Positions 9,301 to 21,300 of a stretch of 64,000 nt of DNA are shown piece after piece. Positions within the stretch are counted from its first letter, which is position 1. Each line of letters opens with the position of its first letter. The notes under the pieces were generated by a model. That model had not been told where the DNA came from. It worked only from the letters and a program-made list of their open reading frames with translations, and did no database searches. The translations under genes and the position numbers were made by a program. The stretch spans positions 2,105,856-2,169,855 of the forward strand of contig JAGFBZ010000178.1 in the NCBI GenBank assembly GCA_018398805.1, read 5' to 3'. The DNA is from Hirundichthys speculiger (lineage: Eukaryota > Chordata > Actinopteri > Beloniformes > Exocoetidae).

Positions 9301-12300
9301 GCTTTTCTTTCTAATGTGATTCTTCTCGATCCTCCTCTAATGAACTCAGTCTGCAACGAGCCTCGTCGATCATATCCACTCACTTCATGAAAATTCTCCC
9401 ATGAAATAGGACTGACACCCCTCCCATTCACAGCCATTTCCACCGGTATCGAACCAATCAGAAAGGGGTGGGATTTATCTCATGACACATACATGTGCTC
9501 TCCGGCGGAGGCGGACGCTTTTCTGTGAGCTCCTCTCTATCTGATCCTGCTGCTTCTCTTTGTCTTGTCTGCGCTTTTTTTTGGAGCCTCACACGGATAA
9601 CATCTAAATATCTAAATCTGTAACCATGGATCTGGTCAGCTGGTCTCTCAATGCAATCGATCAAATTTCCTCGACGAGAAGAGAGGGCAAAGGAGAGCCC
9701 TCCTGTCCTGATGGAACACACGCAGTTATGTTCAGGATTCATGGTCGAAATAGAGAATGAGCTGCCAGGCTCCTCTGTTCAATGAAGACACTGAAGATGT
9801 CTACATATTTGGATTTATGATCACGGGATTTCTGCTGTTTGGAGTTAGCGGTTACCTGATGTATCGGAAAATTAAGCGCATGGATGCTGCTATTCCGGAC
9901 CTGGTATCCGTGTGTGTGTCTGTGAGCCGTGCTGTGAGTGCCGAGACTGGTAAGCTTGACGAGCTGAATCGGAAATTGGATGTTTTTCAGACTGTGAATC
10001 ACGGACAAGGGATGATTTTTGAACTCATCGCGAAAATGGATTCCAACTTGGGGAAACTACATGCACCGCTCACGGAGAATTGACCTGGAATTCGGCTTTT
10101 TGGAAAAATTCCCACCGAGATGTAACCAGCAAGGACTAAAAGGCAGACGGAATCTCATGTCAGCCTGGCCCAAAACAATCTCTCTTATCGGAATCTGGCT
10201 CCCCCGGACGGCCTTCACTTAAGGCCGAATGCGAAGAACTCTCCAAGGTCCTATGCGTCTCAGGCTCGCTCCCCCCCCCCCGCGCTCCACCCTCCCTCCC
10301 CCAACTGCTCTCTCTGCTGGCTGCTCTGCTGAGCGGACTCTTTTTTTTTTTCTGATCTCCCAACTTGTCCCTGAAGGACACGAGGGGAGAGACCCCTCCC
10401 ACCCATATGATATCTCATTTTCATCTGTTATCGGCAGTACCAAGAGCTGCAGACCCAGTCATCATGACTCCTGTCCTCAATGTTGTTTGTTCTCTGTATG
10501 TTTCTTGGTGATGTACTGGATGTAACAATTTCGTTGTGCTGGGACGCTAGCAAGACGCTAAAGACAATGAAGTCTATTCTATGAGCGTCCAAGACCGAAC
10601 ATTCAAAATTCAAAACAGCTGAGATGGCTGGAGAATTGCTAATAGCACCTTTGATCAACAATTCTTTGCTGCAAAATTGACAACAATCATTCACCAGCAT
10701 CCCTACTCCACTGCACGCCATAGTGACAGAGCTGTCGCTCAACCTACATCCCATCCTTTCATTCTCTGACTGGTCATGTAACTGTCCATAGGAGGCAGTT
10801 TCTTCTGCATCAGTTGGTACTGCCTCCCGGTAGAAACCAGTCATATCCTGAGGAACCAGACTAACTCTTTGTATCGGAGAGGAAAGTTATTAATATGGCC
10901 GGCCTTGTGATTAAAAGCAGTATGGATGAAAGGCACTAACAACACAAATTACAGGATGTACTGCAGTGGTCCAGTGGTCCATCATTTGCCATTAGTATGC
11001 ACTACAGTACCGTAAAACTAAACTACAACACATCACGAACCCAGTCACGGTGGCCACATGTCCGGTTCCCGCTGTAGCAACTGATTCTGTTACGAGATGA
11101 AGCATGTGAGGTAGACTGGCCAGTTCTGCATTCAGAGGATTTCCCTGACGTAGTGCACATCTACCATGCAGCAGACTGTGCAACCATCGTCCTACGTACC
11201 GCAGCTTGGTCAATCGGTGCTCATGAGCTCGTATCAGTGCTCCTGGTAGAAGGTCTTTTGGACTTCTGTCTTGACCACATTAACAAAGAAAACTACACCA
11301 AGATTTCAGAGCAACAGAAGCTGCTTTCAAGAACTAGTCTTCTCCAGGGGCATTTCCCAACAAGACAAAAACCCTATTCTGCACACATAAAGGTACGGCT
11401 GAGTAGGGAGATGGTACTAGCATAGTCCTGATCTGTCTCCAACAAGGATGTGTGGAGAATATCAAAATGAAAAAAGCATCAATGACCCTGAGGTTTTGCA
11501 TAACGCAAGAAGTTTGCAGGACGAATGGGACGAAATAACTGAATTTGGCCACTGCTGAGAACCTGAGAACAGTCACGAACCTACACCCTGGTCTACTCTG
11601 CTGGTCTCCTTCCTTTTCTCAATACATCGAAGACTCCTGTACGCTGCACGACTTCTACAGTCGTATAAGATTCATTGCATTTCACAACTTACATCTACTT
11701 CTTGAGTACGACAGCAAGAATGGTATGTCTAGATTACAGGCCCATGAGATCTTCTGAAACGCCGGCTACAACCGATGCAGACTAGCATCATTGGCGTATG
11801 CTGACAGTAGACAACCAGCAAAACTAGAACATGAACCAAACTCAATTAGTAGCTTTTATGTGCCTGAACAGCAGCAGCGAAGGTGGAGAATGAGTTCCAC
11901 ACAGCTTAATTTCTTTTATGCGTCAAATCCATGTTATTTCTTTATGTTCTTTTTTCATTTGCATTTCAGTGTCCAGGCTAGTGCTGGGCGATATGGAAAA
12001 AATCATATATCACGATATGGACTATTTTATATCACGATAACGATATATATCACGATATACCATAATAAAGTATATTTTCAGTTATTCTCTGAAAAGTTTG
12101 ACAAAAATTTCATTGCTTACTTTTCAACTTTATTTTGAAAGGACATTTAGCTGAACTGTCACAAACATACATTTTAGTGCAGCAAAAACAGGTAGGTACA
12201 GAGCTACAATAGCTTTCACATTTTTTTTTAAGTGCACAACAGTTTCTGAGAGGAAAAACACATTTTTACACTGAAGTTCAGCTATAAAAAATAAACACAA

Positions 12301-15300
12301 ATTATTTTTCAACTTTCTGAAATCTGTAACCTTGTAGTGCAAAGTTTGCAAACCAATATAAAAGTGTCTAAAGTAAACATCAGGGTTGAAGAGAACTCTG
12401 TTTAAGGCATTAACCATGAATAAAAGTGCAAACATAAAAGGCTACTTTGTAGAAGTAGATATGATTCTATCAAATTTATCGTTGCAGGTTATTTAATTAC
12501 ATATCTGCTGTAATAATTGATAAAATTAGGTTAGAAACGATAGAAACGATAGAAACGATAGAAGAGAAATGGCACGATATACACTTTTATATTGTCCCCA
12601 CGATATATATCGTCATATTGCCCAGCACTAGTCCAGGCCTTTTTGGAATTAGCATTGTACATTTGTGTGTGTGTGTGTCCTTACATCCACAGATGATGGG
12701 GACTTTACACGACAGCTTCGCCTGTTCGACGTTGCCTGCGCCAAGAGCGTTCCCAACCCGCACGCTGGCAGCGGCAGAGAATCCTAAAGGAAACTGAAAA
12801 ATCAACATTTACTGTGACTCCCAAAAGTCAAAGAGAAGCTTCATAACTGGAAGGAACTGAGTAAATAAAGTTGTAGAGTTACCATGTAAGTGATGGTTGC
12901 CAGCTGGTAGACAATCGACTGTGCTCCCAGCTCAACCTCGCTGATCACACCTGCCAGGAATCCTCCCGCCTCAAAGATCCACCACTCCAGACAAAGCATG
13001 AGCATGCTGGGGATGGCCAGCTGGACGAACGGCCCCCACTCCTGCAGACAGTCCAGTGACCAACCTGTGGGTCACAGTGTGACTTTCAGGACATTCACTT
13101 CACATAGTCTTCTTCAATTTCTGCTAACATTAAAATGGTGGATCTGCATGTGTGAAGAGAAAACAAATGATTCCCGACTTATGAACTTATTAAGGTGCTT
13201 AATGGAGGACCTTAATGCATCCTAACAGTCCTGCAGAGTCATCACATTACCCTTTCATCTATTGAACCAGACACAGTTACAGAGTCATGAAACCTGTCAA
13301 CCATTATACACCGGAATGCTTTTAAAAGATAGACCACAGAGCTGAATGGTCAGCCAAGACACCTGAAATGTTCCAGTACCACAGCTTTTTTAACTTTCTG
13401 ATACCTGGACTTAGTCCAGGCAGTGAGTACTAATCCGATATCAGCATGTTTGTTTTATATATATACAGTCATGGAAAAAATTATTAGAACACCATTTTTT
13501 CTTCACTTTCTTGTTCATTTTAATACCTGGTACCACTAAACGTCATCATGTGACTAAAACAGAAAGAAAAGAAAACACTGAATGCATAAAAGCAGTGTTT
13601 TTGGCAGTACAACGCCATAGCTATTGATGTAAAAACTTAAGTGATTTAGGTTATAATCATGAAAACCATGGAAAAATGGTAAGATATCAGCTCTTAAATA
13701 AAACTCTTATGAGCAATCTTTGTGGTTATTGTTATGTTTGTCCAAACAAATGTACCTTTAGTTGTACCAGGCATTAAAATGAACAAGAAACTGAAGAAAA
13801 CAAGGGTGGTCTAATAATTTTTTCCATGACTGTATATACAGCAGGGCTTGAAGTAAAAAAAATCCTGAGCCTGACCTTTTTCCCGGGGGGAGGGGGCAGT
13901 GTATCCAACACATACACACTATTGGCAACTTTTTGGCACTGTGCTTGGTAATATACAAGATGACCAACAATTTAAATGTGAATTTTAGAAAGTAAAGGTT
14001 ATTAATTTATAAGTGAAAACATGTAAAGTCAGTCAAGCCGATTAATCAGATTAATTTAGCAACTACTTAATTCAATAAAGGGCAATTTGTACCAAAAAAA
14101 AAAAACATAAATTGCAACTTCTCCATCATTTTTGTTCAAAACAACGGCAAATTAAGTTATAGGAAATACAGTGCTTTGCAAAAGTATTCGCCCCCCCTTG
14201 AACTTTTCAACCTATTGCCACATTTCAGGCTTTAAACATAAAGATTTTTTGTCAAAAATCAACAAGTTAGACACAATTGTGAAGTGGAACAAAAAAATTA
14301 TTGGATATTCTAAACTTAAACAAATAAAAAAACTGAAAAGTGGGGTGTGTATTATTTGGCCCCCTTGCGTTAAAGGTGGGGTAGGTGTTCTTTGAAAAAC
14401 GGTTCCAGCAATCCAACTCAAGTGAGATTTTGAAAATATACACTCCCTCCCTCCTCCCAAAGGCTCCGCCTCCTCCTCTTCAGCTCACCCCTCCAAACCA
14501 CGCTTTCACATGATTCACCACTATATGAACTGCAGGGAGGGAGGGAGGGGTGGGTGGGAGTGCATTGATATTTGATGGACGTATTAGGCAGCCAATGAAA
14601 GTAATGATGATCACTATTTTGATTGGTCAGAGTTTTTTCTCTGATTATACCCTCTAGACCGGACCAAAACGTTTCGTTTTTTTTTTTGCAAACATTTTAT
14701 TTCAGTGGGTGCAATGGGAATGTGAAAAGGTTTTCAGGCAAATATTGTAAAAAGTGCTGCAAAAAAAGAACACCTACTCCCACCTTTAATTCTTTGTAGC
14801 GCCACCTTCTGCTGCAGTTCCAGCTCAGAGCTCAGTGAGGTTGGATGGAGAGCGTTTGTGAACAGCAGTCTTCAGCTCTTTTTCACAGATTCTGGACTGG
14901 ATTCAGGTCTGGACTTTGACTTGGCAGTTCTAACACACCTTCCATTTCACTATGATTGCTTGCTCAGAGCTCCTTGAGATGTTTAAAGCTTGGGAAATCT
15001 TTTTGTATCCACATCCAGCTTTAAACTTCTCCACAACAGTATCTGGGACCTGCCTGGTGTGTTCTTTGGTCTTCATGATGCTCTCTGAGCTTTAACCAGA
15101 ACCCTGAGACTATCACAGAGCAGGTGCATTTATACGGAGACTTGATTACACACAGGTGGATTCTATTGATCAGCATCAGTCATTCTGATGTCATGTGTGT
15201 TCATATAATTGGCCTTCTAAGTGGAAACAGACAGTTTTGTAAAGCGTTTTATCAACCGCTACTTTTTTACACGGATCTACGAGCAGTTGAGCGATCGTTA

Positions 15301-18300
15301 ATGATAAGTCGCGTTCCACAGTGAACGAGCACACGCGTATTTTCAAATCGGAAATACAATCGGTCATTCGGACCGCTACGTCCACAGCGCTGTGGCTGTT
15401 GCTCCGGTAAACGGCTGGTGTGTCGGAGCCCGCGGACAGCTGCTTTATGCCCGGCGTCTCCTACGTGACGGTGAAGAGCTTCCTTAGCTTCTGGCATCAG
15501 CTCCCAACCGGCTCTCCGTCCCCGCTGCTTTCCCTCTGTCCAGGCCCAGCGCTACTTGAATTTTGCCTCCATTCATCTGATTGCGGGAGAAAAAAACCGC
15601 CACCTCGCCTCGTCTGCGTTCAAGACCACTCAGAGATGACATGTTTGTGTGCGTTTTTTTTTTTTTCTTTTTTCCTAAATCATGGAGATTCAGCACGGTG
15701 CCGGAATACTTTAAGCCCTGCTACAGTGACAATAAAGGATTCTATTCCTTTCTAATAAACCCATGCTTCTTCACATGACGGCCCCTTGAAAAGCTTCATG
15801 AGGTTTGCTTGTGTTATTTCTAGCAACATTTGTGCATGTCGGCATGGGATATTCCCGCCTAAAATCATGCCATATTACAGGCACAACGCTAACGCTAGGA
15901 GGCTAGCTCTGCTCAACCACTCATATGTCTCTGCTTCTCCACCTGATGACTGAGAACAGTCGCACGGTAGGATTGTTTCATTTCCTGTGATGGCTTTCAA
16001 AGCAACTGGGTTTCTGTTCGTGAAAACTACATGGTATCAGATATTCCGTGGGGGTAAATACGCACTGATATTATTATAGCGTTATTTTCAGTGGTATCTG
16101 CGAGGATTTCTGAGAATTGTGTCGTAAATAACCATTTTATTTATGTTTTGTTTTTAAAAATAACGTTTTACTGACCTCCCCATGTGGCTTTATGCAGACC
16201 TCTTAGACATATGTAGACAAATAAGACCACAGCCAGCAGGTACTGGGAGATAGCATTAGCTGCTGCAGAACCACTTGAAGATGAAAAACAGACATCATCA
16301 GAGCAAAGAAATGAAGACACTGCTGAAACCATTTACTTAGAAATAAAGTCTATTACACCTACATTTAGCTTAATTCAGAGTCAAAGGACAACAGATGGAA
16401 GTAACATAAAAATACATGTTTCTGCCAACAGGAATGAGAGAGAGGGTACTCTGATAATTAACGCAGGAAAACTTACGCGACACCCAAATCCAGATGATAG
16501 AGAAACACATAGTTGATTATTGCATTGAGGATATTTCCAACTGCTCCAGTTATAACTTGAGGCCATATTATTCCCTGTGAAAAGTACAATTGAATAAACA
16601 AATGTTATGTTCATAACACCCCCAATATCTCTATGCAAGCCTCCAAAGTGGGGATTTATTTGATCAGAGCCAAGACGCCAATACTCAAATATTTGATCAT
16701 GAAGAAATCCTCTGACGTCTCCTTCGTAAGCGTTGTCTGACTGAACTGGGTTCAGCTCATCATTAACAGTCGTAACATAATATAAGTCATGAAACTGTAC
16801 CTGATTTTGGAGATATCGTGCCTGCAGCTGGTACATAAATGCAGCCTTAAGGAGGAAAAAACAATAATACATAAGTTTCACTTTGACATACAAACAAGGA
16901 ACATTTAACCGTAAGATTACGGATGATGCAACAAGTCAAGTGTTCTTATGTAGCACAATAAACCAAAGTGCTTCACTGAATGTGAGATACCACTCCTGTG
17001 CCCAGTTGATCTTTGGGCCTTGGGGTTTGAGGTGGGTGGATAAAAGAAGGGTGCCAGGCAAGATAAGTTCCAGTTTTTATAAAAAAAAAAAAAGTTTATT
17101 TTTATTTTTTCCTCAGGCACAAAACAACAGAGACACGTAGACTCAGCGACCACCTCCCTCTAGCAAAAGAAACCAACCACCTCTGTCAGGTGAGCCACTC
17201 TCTTAAATAGCCCAAACCCAAATTGATCCAATTTGGCAGCCACCATCTGCAGAGGGATACTCCCCACCCACAAACATAACCATTTCAAATAACAAGGTAA
17301 CAAAAAAGACAAGACCACAAAACCTCATCATTTAACCATTATCATAACACTTAAACGTAATCCCACATAAACCCCAAATTGAAAAATGACAATAAATTGG
17401 TACATTCACAAACCCACTCCCCCCTCACCTGTCTGACACATTGGCACCTGCCCGCACTCAGCATGAATAAAGGCGTGGTCCCACTGCGGTGCACGCTTCC
17501 GCAATGGGACCCAGCTGCCAGACAGCTACGTGGCATGCAGGTGAGCAAATGTACACCAGTTTTACCGAACAACAAAAAAAATAAAGAATTGTGACCAGTG
17601 GGTACCACACTACATTGACTGTAACTCAAAATACTACAATAAACCATAACCTACAAACTAGTGATGGTGAGATGAAGCCTCGTGAAGCAGTGTCACACAT
17701 CAGCAAATCGGTTCAAGAAATGGTACATTTCTTGCTGCTTCACATGCACATGACACCACCTACTGGTCAGGTTTATAATCACAGCCAGCTGAATCTTAAT
17801 TTGTGATGCATTGAATTTATGTATCAGTCATGGCTCTTGCGAATGACTGTGAATAACAAAATGTGTATGACCAAATAATTGGTCTACATAAATGATCAAG
17901 TGCATAATAAAATATTGTTTGAATGTAATCTCTGTTTAATGTTTCCCAAAGTAGTATCATAAGAACGGGGAAGACACGCGTCAAAAGGGTCGACGAGCCA
18001 GGAGTCAAACTCGCGATCAACCACACGAGGACTGTAGCCTCTGTACATGGACCGCCTGTCCTAACCACTGCGCTACAGGGGCACCTGAGCTTATTTGGGC
18101 AGAGAACAGTGAAAGTGTTCGTGGAACTACGGAGGGGGCGCGCTGAATATCCTTACGCAATTTGGACAATGACAACCATTAAAGGGGTGATTTTATGTAT
18201 ATTTATTCAGAAATAGCAATTTTTCCACAGTTTTTGGTTTTAACCGATTCTTTTCTTTAGACACAATCTCTCCAGCCTTGGAGAACACCCTTTCACATGG

Positions 18301-21300
18301 CACAGAGGATGCTGGGGTGCATAAAAATGTTTGTGCCATCATGTACAAACTATATACTGAACTACCACAAACTATATAAACGCTATCCAGATTCTAGTAT
18401 CCAAGCTATCCAAACTCTATCCACACTCTGAACTGACTGCAACTCGCCTACAAACACCCACATTTTGAATGGAGCCTGTGGCGTTTACAAAGCTGTCAAA
18501 CCCCGCGACAAGATCTGAATTACTTCCCGAAGTAGTCACGTGGTACAGCCGGGCAGCGTAGCTTCGGTCGTCATCGATTTCGGCTCCTCCCCTAAACGAA
18601 GCAAGCCCCGATACGGGCTTCGCGGAGACGCCCCCTCCATTACTCGCTTCGGAGCCTCGGCACTCTTGTAACATCACTAAAATGTACACCAGTTTTACTG
18701 AACAACAACAAAAAAAAAAAGGATTGTGACCAGTGGGTACCACACTACATTGACTGTAACTCAAAATGAAACAAAGCCTCATAAATTTAAACAATAAAAT
18801 TTAAAAGATAAAAACATGAGACAAAAGCTGAGTGTGAAACGTGTCTTCAGTAATAATTTAAAAAGTTCTCCAGTGGGAGCAGATCTTCTGTGGAGTGGAA
18901 GGTTGCTCCATGGTTTAGTTTAGTTTGGTGACTTGTTTTGGGCATCTCCAGATGCAATTAATAAGACTTTAAAGCTCTGGCTGGAGCAACTCATTCAGAT
19001 ACGGAGACTCCAACCTGTTCACAGCTGCAAAAGCTAATAACATTTAGTTCCTCCAACAGGTCTATAAATTGTATCATTTGTCTAAAAATTGTGATACACC
19101 CTTGATGTTAATGAGGATACACTGTATCCTCATTAACATCAAGGAAAACAAAAAAGAAAGAAATATAGATCAACATATAACAAAGAATAACTTTATTCAT
19201 ATTGTTTTTTGAGTCTGTAATGATATTAAAGTGCATCAATCCCACCGTAGTCACAGTGAAGCAGCGCTACATCAACATCGTCATATTTCCTCGTCTTAAA
19301 TTTCTGGTGACTTACGTTTGTCTCATTATCTCCGTCTCTTTCTGCCTTTCTTTTCATCCCTGTTAAATATTTTTCCGTACTGTCTCTTGAGGGTTTGTTC
19401 ATTTCATATCTCCTGCTCTGTGCTGTATGTGCGCATGTCCGTGCAAAAAAAAAAACAGACACAATATAGCTAATACTCCCTGCACCCACTGTGACAATGA
19501 GAGCGCCACTGCCACCTACTGTAGTATATGTGCAATTACACTTTATTCCAGTACGACAAAAAAAAAGCACATTCCTGGGGTCACATGCCCCGGCTTCACA
19601 CCACCCCGCCCATGGGGTCAATTACATTTAGGGAAGAACAAATTATTTTCCCTGGGTTTCAGTCAGGCAGAGCAACAGCCTAAAAGCTGAAGAACATTAT
19701 TTGGAGTCTTATTTATCTACAGAGACCCAGATGACTGTTGTGAAGCTCTTCTTGATTTATTTCTGCTAGATCTGTTTAGGTGAGCCACCCCTCTTAAAAA
19801 ACTGCTTCAGTAGTTTAAATATTTTTAAAGATGAATATTGAAACTCACCGGCAGGGAAGGCATGAAGATGTTCACATACATCTGGGAGAGTCTTCATGTA
19901 TGAAAACAAACAGAAAAGACATTCCTGTCAAACTGTCATGAATTAAGTTAAAATATTCTTATTTGGAATCAAATGTTCTTATTTGGAAGAAAACTGAAAA
20001 CTCTGCTGGACATAGAGGTTTCTACAGACAATCTAGAGTGATGCACAGAGGCAACGCCATGTATCAGAACATTAGAAACAAAAGCAGGATTAAAACCCAT
20101 CAAGACAAAATACATGCAAGTCAAAAGAAATGCATAAATGCATATTAGAAAAAAACACAATAAAATTGATAAAAGACAAAGATTGAAAGTAATAATGAAG
20201 AATTTTTCCGGTAAAGTACAATAATGGGTACAGAAAATTAGATTTAGGAAATGCACAGGAAAACTTTGGTTTAACTTTAAAGGTTGGGAACATTTAATAT
20301 CAACAGGATAGGGGCTAAATCCTGTTTGGTTCTACCAGCTGACTGCCTCCTACAGATTTCACTGGATTTGGTTTATACTCTGCAGGAAGATCAGAAATGT
20401 ATTGCGGCCCCATATCTTGGATACACCTTGATGGTTACTTTGATTGGTAAATGTCTTCTTCATGATGCCACAGAAGCACCACTGGGTAACCTCGTTACTT
20501 TTACTGGGTAGCTATATATTCTCATTCCTATGTTTAACTTTTGTTATCAAAGTGGAGAACCTCCGTCTGTCTTTACTCCTCGAAGACTCAGCCTTTCAGG
20601 GAAACTGCTTTATGATGGATGGATGAAAATGATCTAACCCACACCTCTGAAACTGTGATATCTTAACAATGAGCTACGTGATTTGTTACAGCCCTAGCAG
20701 GTTATGGGCCCGATCTTCCGCCAGATCTCCTAAAGCCGCTATTCAGGGATAGCGGGTAGCGGGAGGGGCGTTACCCCGCAAAGAACGCAATCTTCCATCT
20801 TTCTAAACCCGCTATCCCACCTGCGCAACCCGCTATATTATGCATAGGAGTGGTTAGGACGTTCCACCTGTTAAAGCAATCAGTGCGTCAGTAGCCATTG
20901 CCTTTAAGAGCAGGTTGCACTACCCACAAACCGCTATGGAGCGTCTTTTCATCCAGATCGGAGCAGATATCGTGCTCTGCTGTTGAGCTTCCTCCTCTTC
21001 CTTCCTCCTCTTCCTCTGCGCCAGGGTTATAATCGTTTTGGATTTTCCATTAGTTTTAATTTTTATTTAGTTTTTAGTTTAGTTTTTCAAATTCAGTTAG
21101 TTTTAATTCATTTTTAGAGCAGTTTTGCTAGTTTTTATTCGTTTTGAAATACTTAGTTTTAGTTTAGTTTTTATTAGTTTCAGTGTTAGTTTTATTTTGT
21201 AAATTAGGGTTGTAATTTTGGTTTGAGTGAATGACTGAACTTTTTGAAGGCTATCGAGTCACATAGTCGTGTTTACATTCTGGTCTCAATAAACATATTT

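Larger units (their letters stand above)
9255..10720. mobile_element. Copy A-specific insertion block in intron 10
   Basis: Copy B runs directly from GATTAAT to the conserved block at about 42916, while copy A has about 1.46 kb in between. This block contains the two-ORF unit (9450-10585) and ends near a retroelement-like tail. Exact insertion ends and a target duplication could not be found. Confidence 0.5.

Noticed and set aside
10229..10525. Plus-strand 98-codon frame after the two-ORF unit
   Set aside because: Runs through C- and T-homopolymers in the presumed 3' UTR; no conserved features.
13466..13832. Large hairpin RNA gene
   Set aside because: The inverted arms are terminal repeats of a TA-flanked MITE; no sign of a processed small-RNA stem.
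16381..16893. 170-codon minus-strand open frame across exons 6 and 7
   Set aside because: Reads through the intron between MATE exons 6 and 7. The splice sites and copy B alignment show that only 16801-16845 and 16477-16574 are coding, and exon 7 is in a different frame.
17989..18083. Functional tRNA gene
   Set aside because: Box A and B are present but the acceptor stem does not pair and it sits inside a transposon; a SINE relic is the better reading.
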